DNA of 64,000 nucleotides, from assembly GCA_014058105.1 (NCBI GenBank), contig JACGCM010000146.1:806001-870000 (forward strand). Direction: 5' to 3'. Positions within the stretch are counted from its first letter, which is position 1, and every line of letters begins with the position of its first letter. The DNA is from Kingdonia uniflora (taxonomy: Eukaryota; Streptophyta; Magnoliopsida; Ranunculales; Circaeasteraceae). A program made the translations under genes and the position numbers. Shown here piece after piece: positions 59,875 through 64,000 of this stretch. The notes below the pieces were generated by a model. That model worked only from the letters and a program-made list of their open reading frames with translations, was not told where the DNA came from and did no database searches.

Positions 59875-60090
59875 TGTAACAGTTTGATCTTGCTGTCTTG
59901 TAGCAGCTTCATTAAAGATGGACTGCATGTTGACTCGAATTATTGATGTAGAGATCAAAAATGATGAATAGAACTCTGTAGTTGTTTTGTAATGTGCCAT
60001 AAATGTGCCACGTATATATTGACGAGGTTGAGTGAATGTATGATGGTGGAAGATGAAGCTTGAGTTTGAGATGCGGAATAAGCCACTACA
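59875..60090 (-). repeat. LTR end related to the gypsy LTR family
   Basis: The high-coordinate border is clear: GATGCGGAATAAGCCACTACA-like sequence ends in CA at 60090, followed by a polypurine tract like that at 922-936. The low-coordinate border is uncertain (TGTAACAG at 59875 is only a candidate), and the piece may be a truncated LTR. Confidence 0.45.
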
Positions 60091-60106
60091 ACCGCCCCCT
60101 CTCAGC
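60091..60106 (-). other. Polypurine tract
   Basis: Minus strand CTGAGAGGGGGCGGT, next to the LTR end; compare CTGAGAGGGGGTGAA at 922-936. Confidence 0.55.
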
Positions 60107-60319
60107 CAAAAGTACAAGAAGCATTGTGGGTCAGTGGTGTTGGTTGAGAAGCCTCATTAATCTTGTACTTAATACCGAAGAATTATTTTCAATGCGTCTT
60201 CATGAATATCTGTTGTGGCTGTTCAGTTTCCTAGAACCAATGGTTCTGGTCAAGATTGTTGCATGAGAATTCCTTCTGATGTTGGGAATTTGGAAAGTCA
60301 CCTTTAATGTGAATTATAG

Positions 60320-60328
60320 TATAAATAG
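60320..60328 (+). promoter_or_regulatory. TATA box before antisense ORF copy 4
   Basis: TATAAATAGTACTGTG, 112 bp before the ATG. The equivalent TTAAATACTACTGTG occurs twice before copy 3 (about 28908 and 28961), so the promoter region is conserved between the two copies. Confidence 0.45.
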
Positions 60329-60439
60329 TACTGTGATTTTCTGTTGCAGTTACGATTAACCAAGTATTTTTCTGACTCTCTAATCATTATCTTCTATTAA
60401 TTTTCTTCTATTATCTGTAATATTCCATCTGTTGAGAGG

Positions 60440-60742
60440 ATGGTAACTTCTAGACAGCAATCTCGGGGGGCCAAGATTCTTATAAAAGTGGAAGAACTGT
60501 GATTTCAATACTTTTGGAATCAGTCCCTGAGTCTTCCTATGCCAATTATGGTGAGTCCTACTTTCCACAGTATGACATATGAAGAGGTGGTGAAGGCAGA
60601 AGACGATTATCATCAAATGGTGCACTTTTACAATTTGTTGATATCGTAGGAGGAGCGTAGGAATGGTCTACATTTTCTGGTGAAGGAGACTATTATAACT
60701 AAAGATAAAGAGGCAGGTGTTCGTCCGAGGGAGTCTCGCTGA
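60440..60742 (+). pseudogene. Antisense-ORF family, copy 4
   Basis: MVTSRQQSRGAKILIKVEEL, stop, FQYFWNQSLSLPMPIMV, SPTFHSMTYEEVVKAEDDYH, QMVHFYNLLIS, stop, then KEAGVRPRESR, stop. Collinear with copy 3 at 29049, including the 3' GGGTGGTGGGGGTTA and TAATGTAATGTAA. It lies about 350 bp inside the LTR/polypurine border, in antisense orientation to the presumed retroelement, as copies 1 and 2 do. Confidence 0.5.
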
Positions 60743-61986
60743 TACCCTGCCGGTGAGTGGGTTCTATATAAAAAATAGAACCCTACTTCTTTCTCTATTA
60801 CGTGGGGTGGTGGGGGTTATGGTAGAAGAGACGGTGGTAGAGGAATATTTTCTTCTACACAATCATCGTCTCTTGTTGTGAAGAAGATCCTTCTGCTGAG
60901 GGTTGGATCAAGCACGAACACCTTATCTTCTTAAGTGATTTTCAGTTCCTGGATTGCCTGGGCCATTCTTGTAGGGTATCAGAGTTTGGAAGCATGTACC
61001 AATTTTTTATCTTCAGGTTCTGTTGCTACTATTTTCTTTTCTTGAAGAAGAGTTTCGGATTGTGAACTAATGTAATGTAATCTGGAAAATGATCTATAAA
61101 AAATATCTGGGAGACTTGTTATCTATAAAGTAATCTGTAAATTCTAAGATGTAAGAAATATTCGAGCTAATGCAATATCTTTGTTCTACCAACTTTATGC
61201 TGTATTTCGAACTTCAAATTTATATGTCTAGCATTCTTTGCGAACTGACTTGTTGGGCACTGGGAAATGAAAATAATAACTCGAACTACGGATGAATCAA
61301 AATGTAAGAAGGTAAAAATAGTGGAAATGAATTTTGGAAATATGTTGGTGTGACAAACAATTATGCCGAACTAAAAAAGTTTTAGGTGGTGTAAACTATC
61401 AGACATCAAATTTAGGTAGGATAGTCCTAAATAAATCGAATTGGAATGAACTTGGTTTTTTTATCAGTAAAGATACTAGGAAATGAGGTTGGAAAGAGGG
61501 GAGTCTGAAAATGTAATAAGGGCATTTGGTGAATGCCAGTAAATAAGTGGCTAGTATGATCATCCTGATTTGAGATGAAATTGGTATGCACAGGAGTTGT
61601 TATTTCAATATGACTGGAAAATATCTTGATGAAGGAAGGTAGATGATGTCTATTTGTAGGTACTTTGTTGGAGCTACTGCTGGAGGTACTTGAATATTTT
61701 ATACGAAATCCATCATTGCGGATGTGTCATTTGTGCGAATAAGATCTAAGAATATACTACACAAAATGGAAAGTATTAGCTCTCAAAATATTCTCAGGCT
61801 TCTGCTGATATTCTTATTTCCAAAAAAATGTTCTTGTAAAATAAATCTTTCCTTAAAATCTGTTGGGCAGGTGACTTTGATGGTGTTAATAGATCTTCAT
61901 GGTGGCTATTTAAAATGTTGATCCTTATCTGCTATGCCTTGTATCTTCTGCACGAAAAACTTGCTGTTGATTAATTGCAAGTAACC
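60743..61986. other. 3' region of ORF copy 4 and non-coding spacer
   Basis: Contains the shared GGTGGTGGGGGTTA/TAATGTAATG tail to about 61090, then AT-rich DNA with no recognisable exon. No gag or pol is seen, so the retroelement is only partly present. Confidence 0.4.
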
Positions 61987-62328
61987 ATGGTGAGGACGCG
62001 TTCTCAGCGTGTTTGTCATGCATTAGAAGGTAGGTTGAATATCAAAGTGGCTGAACTCCGTGAGCATTATTTTTGCCTGTTGCTTTATAATACCATGCTA
62101 CTCGAGTGGCCGTTGATGTTGGGTGGGTTCGATGATGAAGGCAGGCGTGCAGAGTATAATCATTTTTTCTGGTGTGATGTGTTCCATGAGTTACTCCTGG
62201 ATGCAACTCTATGAGAAGAAGCTATTCGAGAGATCGTACGGGGCAAACTTGCTAAAGAGGATGAAAGAGTAGCAGGAGGGAAGATAATTCCATATGGTGA
62301 AGTGAATCATCCGGGTAACTACATATGA
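61987..62328 (+). pseudogene. Antisense-ORF family, copy 5
   Basis: MVRTRSQRVCHALEGRLNIK, VAELREHYFCLLLYN, then EYNHFFWCDVFHELLLD to a stop at 62214. In the same frame EEAIREIVRGKLAKEDE and VAGGKIIPYGE continue to 62328. It keeps the MV(R/T)TR(S/C)Q start and the K(V/M)xEL...YF block of copies 1-4, but the rest is divergent. Family membership is moderate. Confidence 0.4.
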
Positions 62329-62569
62329 TTGTAAGCTTGAACTTTGAGAGCTTAAAATAAATAACTAATATATTTTTGTTATCTGTTGAATGTAGAATGA
62401 TGTAGATTGAATATGCAAACTAGAAAAAATAAGATCAATGTGTTTGCTGAACTACTCATATAGTGAATGTTGTGGATTATTGTTGTCTGATTATAACAGT
62501 TGTAGATACCAATTTTCAGAAAAGGGGTGTTAGCCTTGGTTCTTAACATCTCGATCGGGTTTTTGAAGA

Positions 62570-63995
62570 TGGATCTCCCCTTGAATCCCTTGAATCCCAA
62601 ATCAATTATCAAACTTGATCAAGATTGATCTTCCCATACTGAATCTCCTTCAAGAGCTTTTAAATAGAGAAAGTAATTCTCTCGGCAATGAGGGTTTGGA
62701 TGATTTGGCGTCATCACAGAGGAAACTTATGAAAAACCCTCATTCAATAACAACACCCACCATCTCTCTGACCACTCCAGCTATCTGTAGTGAAGATAAT
62801 CTCGCTCTGCATGGGATTCAGGTCCCAATTGGTTATCCCACATAAGCAATCAAGGAACAATCGGGTCAAGAATAAAGTGCTATATGTCCCTGGGCATTAT
62901 GAAATTTGTGGAAGGGAATGAAACGAATAACACCACAGTTACAGGAGAAATTGTAGAATATCCAAGCTTGTCAGGATTGCAACAATCCATAGAAGATCAG
63001 GTTATGGAGACTTCCTCTCTCTATGGTAAAATCCTAGAATCTACTTTGAATATAAAAATTCCCACTCAATCTCTTACAGATATGATACGAGGAAGAACGG
63101 ATACCCCAGCTGAAGCTACAACACTTCTGGATGTGGGACTATGGGGTAATATTCCGCTTGTCTCTATCCTTACAGGAGTGGTTGCTATGGGGGTGTCTCG
63201 ATTCCAGTTTAGCTTGATTGGGCGTCTGGATCTTCAGAATGTGAAATTTGAGGCTGTTCAGGAATACGCTAGAACACAATAGAAACTCTCGGGGCATTGC
63301 AAGATAATCCCATTAGGGAAAGCCTTCTTCATCATCAAACTCGATAATGAAAGTGATAAGATTCGCATATGGGGCCATGGACTTTGGATGGTAGATAAGA
63401 TGACCATGCGTTTGATGCCACGGAGTCCACTTTTCTCATCGAATAGTCATCACAATACGAATGCTTTAATTTGGTGTAAATTTCTAGGATTACCAAGTGA
63501 AATATGGAGTCAGAAGATCGTTATGTCCTTGAGGAAGATATTGGGTTCACCAATCCATCTGGATAGGTCAACAATTAATCATGAATATGGTTATCAAGCT
63601 AGTATTTTGTGGATATTGATCTTTCAAAGCCTATTCCTCATCCTGATTTTATCGACGTTAAGGGTAAAATGATTAACGAAGAGATTCTCTTATATCTGGT
63701 TCTAAAATTCTTTAATCATTGTAAGAACGTTGGACATAGCATTGCAGAGTGTAAGGTGATACAAAGAGCTATTCGTGGTGAGCAGAAAAAAGTGCTAAAG
63801 ACAGCAAAAAACCCTACAAATACAAAGAGCACTGGAAGCAGTAACTTAGCTCCTAGCGAGGAAGGGGTACAGAGCAAGCCAGAGATGGGGAAGAACTTCC
63901 AGGGACCACCGAATACACATACCTATTTTCATGAGTATTCAGTCGTAGATAGTGAGAGATCCCATACTGGTCAGGTTAAAAAAGCTACAGAGTAG
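62570..63995 (+). pseudogene. LINE ORF1 (DUF4283, zinc knuckle), second family
   Basis: ATG 62570 (MDLPLNPLNPKS) is followed by stops. Clear homology from 62884: SLSGLQQSIEDQVMETSSLY, then the DUF4283 region FSLIGRLDLQNVKF, a stop in place of Trp, LSGHCKIIPLGKAFFIIKLD, NALIWCKFLGLPSEIWSQKI and LGSPIHLDRSTI. After a frameshift VDIDLSKPIPHPDFI leads to the knuckle FFNHCKNVGHSIAECK (first Cys replaced by Phe) and a Lys/Ser-rich tail ending at 63993-63995. Same protein family as the ORF1 at 45397-46746 but clearly divergent. ORF2 would lie beyond the window. The 5' border is not identifiable. Confidence 0.8.
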
Positions 63996-64000
63996 GGAGA

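Overview
The window is plant nuclear DNA, most likely from a eudicot. It is AT-rich, has GT..AG introns, holds fragments of plant genes (WAT1/nodulin-MtN21, organellar DNA polymerase, CDC48, ALA1-type P4-ATPase), and is a deep nest of transposable elements. I found no host gene that looks intact. Almost every coding stretch carries stops, frameshifts or missing exons, so this is old, repeat-rich, probably heterochromatic or intergenic sequence. The species cannot be fixed from the sequence.

Layout. (1) 1-5.4 kb: a gag-only Ty3/gypsy-like retrotransposon on the minus strand, arranged as LTR-internal-LTR-internal (tandem), with two small ORFs antisense to gag. (2) 5.4-11.1 kb: a mosaic of exon-intron fragments of at least three unrelated genes (TVP38/TMEM64, WAT1, CDC48 C-terminus), all on the plus strand and ending at a textbook Helitron 3' end (hairpin plus CTAG). 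(3) 11.1-14.3 kb: two copies of the last exon of an organellar DNA polymerase, then a degenerate gypsy 5' end. (4) 14.3-21.6 kb: TIR elements carrying nested hAT-type elements and a solo LTR with a perfect 5-bp target duplication. (5) 21.6-40.0 kb: the most notable object, an 18.35-kb Mutator-like element (MULE) bounded by inverted repeats and a 9-bp target duplication (8/9 identical). It carries a MuDR-type transposase gene, two paralogous coiled-coil ORFs, a double GRF zinc-finger ORF, a small retroelement-type ORF and a DUF1985-like/Ulp1 protease gene interrupted by a 2.7-kb solo LTR. (6) 41.2-46.8 kb: an L1-type LINE (minus) with ORF1 (DUF4283 and zinc knuckle), endonuclease, RT and a C-terminal RNase H. 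(7) 48.05-55.5 kb: a 7.46-kb CACTA element with a perfect 3-bp duplication that has picked up parts of an ALA1-like flippase gene and of a second plant gene. (8) 55.5-62.5 kb: a tRNA-like pseudogene, the N-domain exon of CDC48, a RING pseudogene, and a remnant of a retroelement with two more copies of the antisense ORF family. (9) 62.6-64.0 kb: ORF1 of a second LINE, running off the window.

How the parts fit. The MULE looks like a self-contained multi-gene element. A short word (ATTTGTCAT / ATGACAAAT and variants) is scattered at high density through its introns, spacers and a tandem array, and seems rare outside its borders. A MULE with a DUF1985/Ulp1-type protein and an iterated non-coding word recalls the VANDAL/VANC anti-silencing arrangement known from Arabidopsis; this is inference. 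The second system worth attention is a family of about 100-150-codon ORFs found five times in the window, mostly antisense to gag between the gag region and the 3' LTR.
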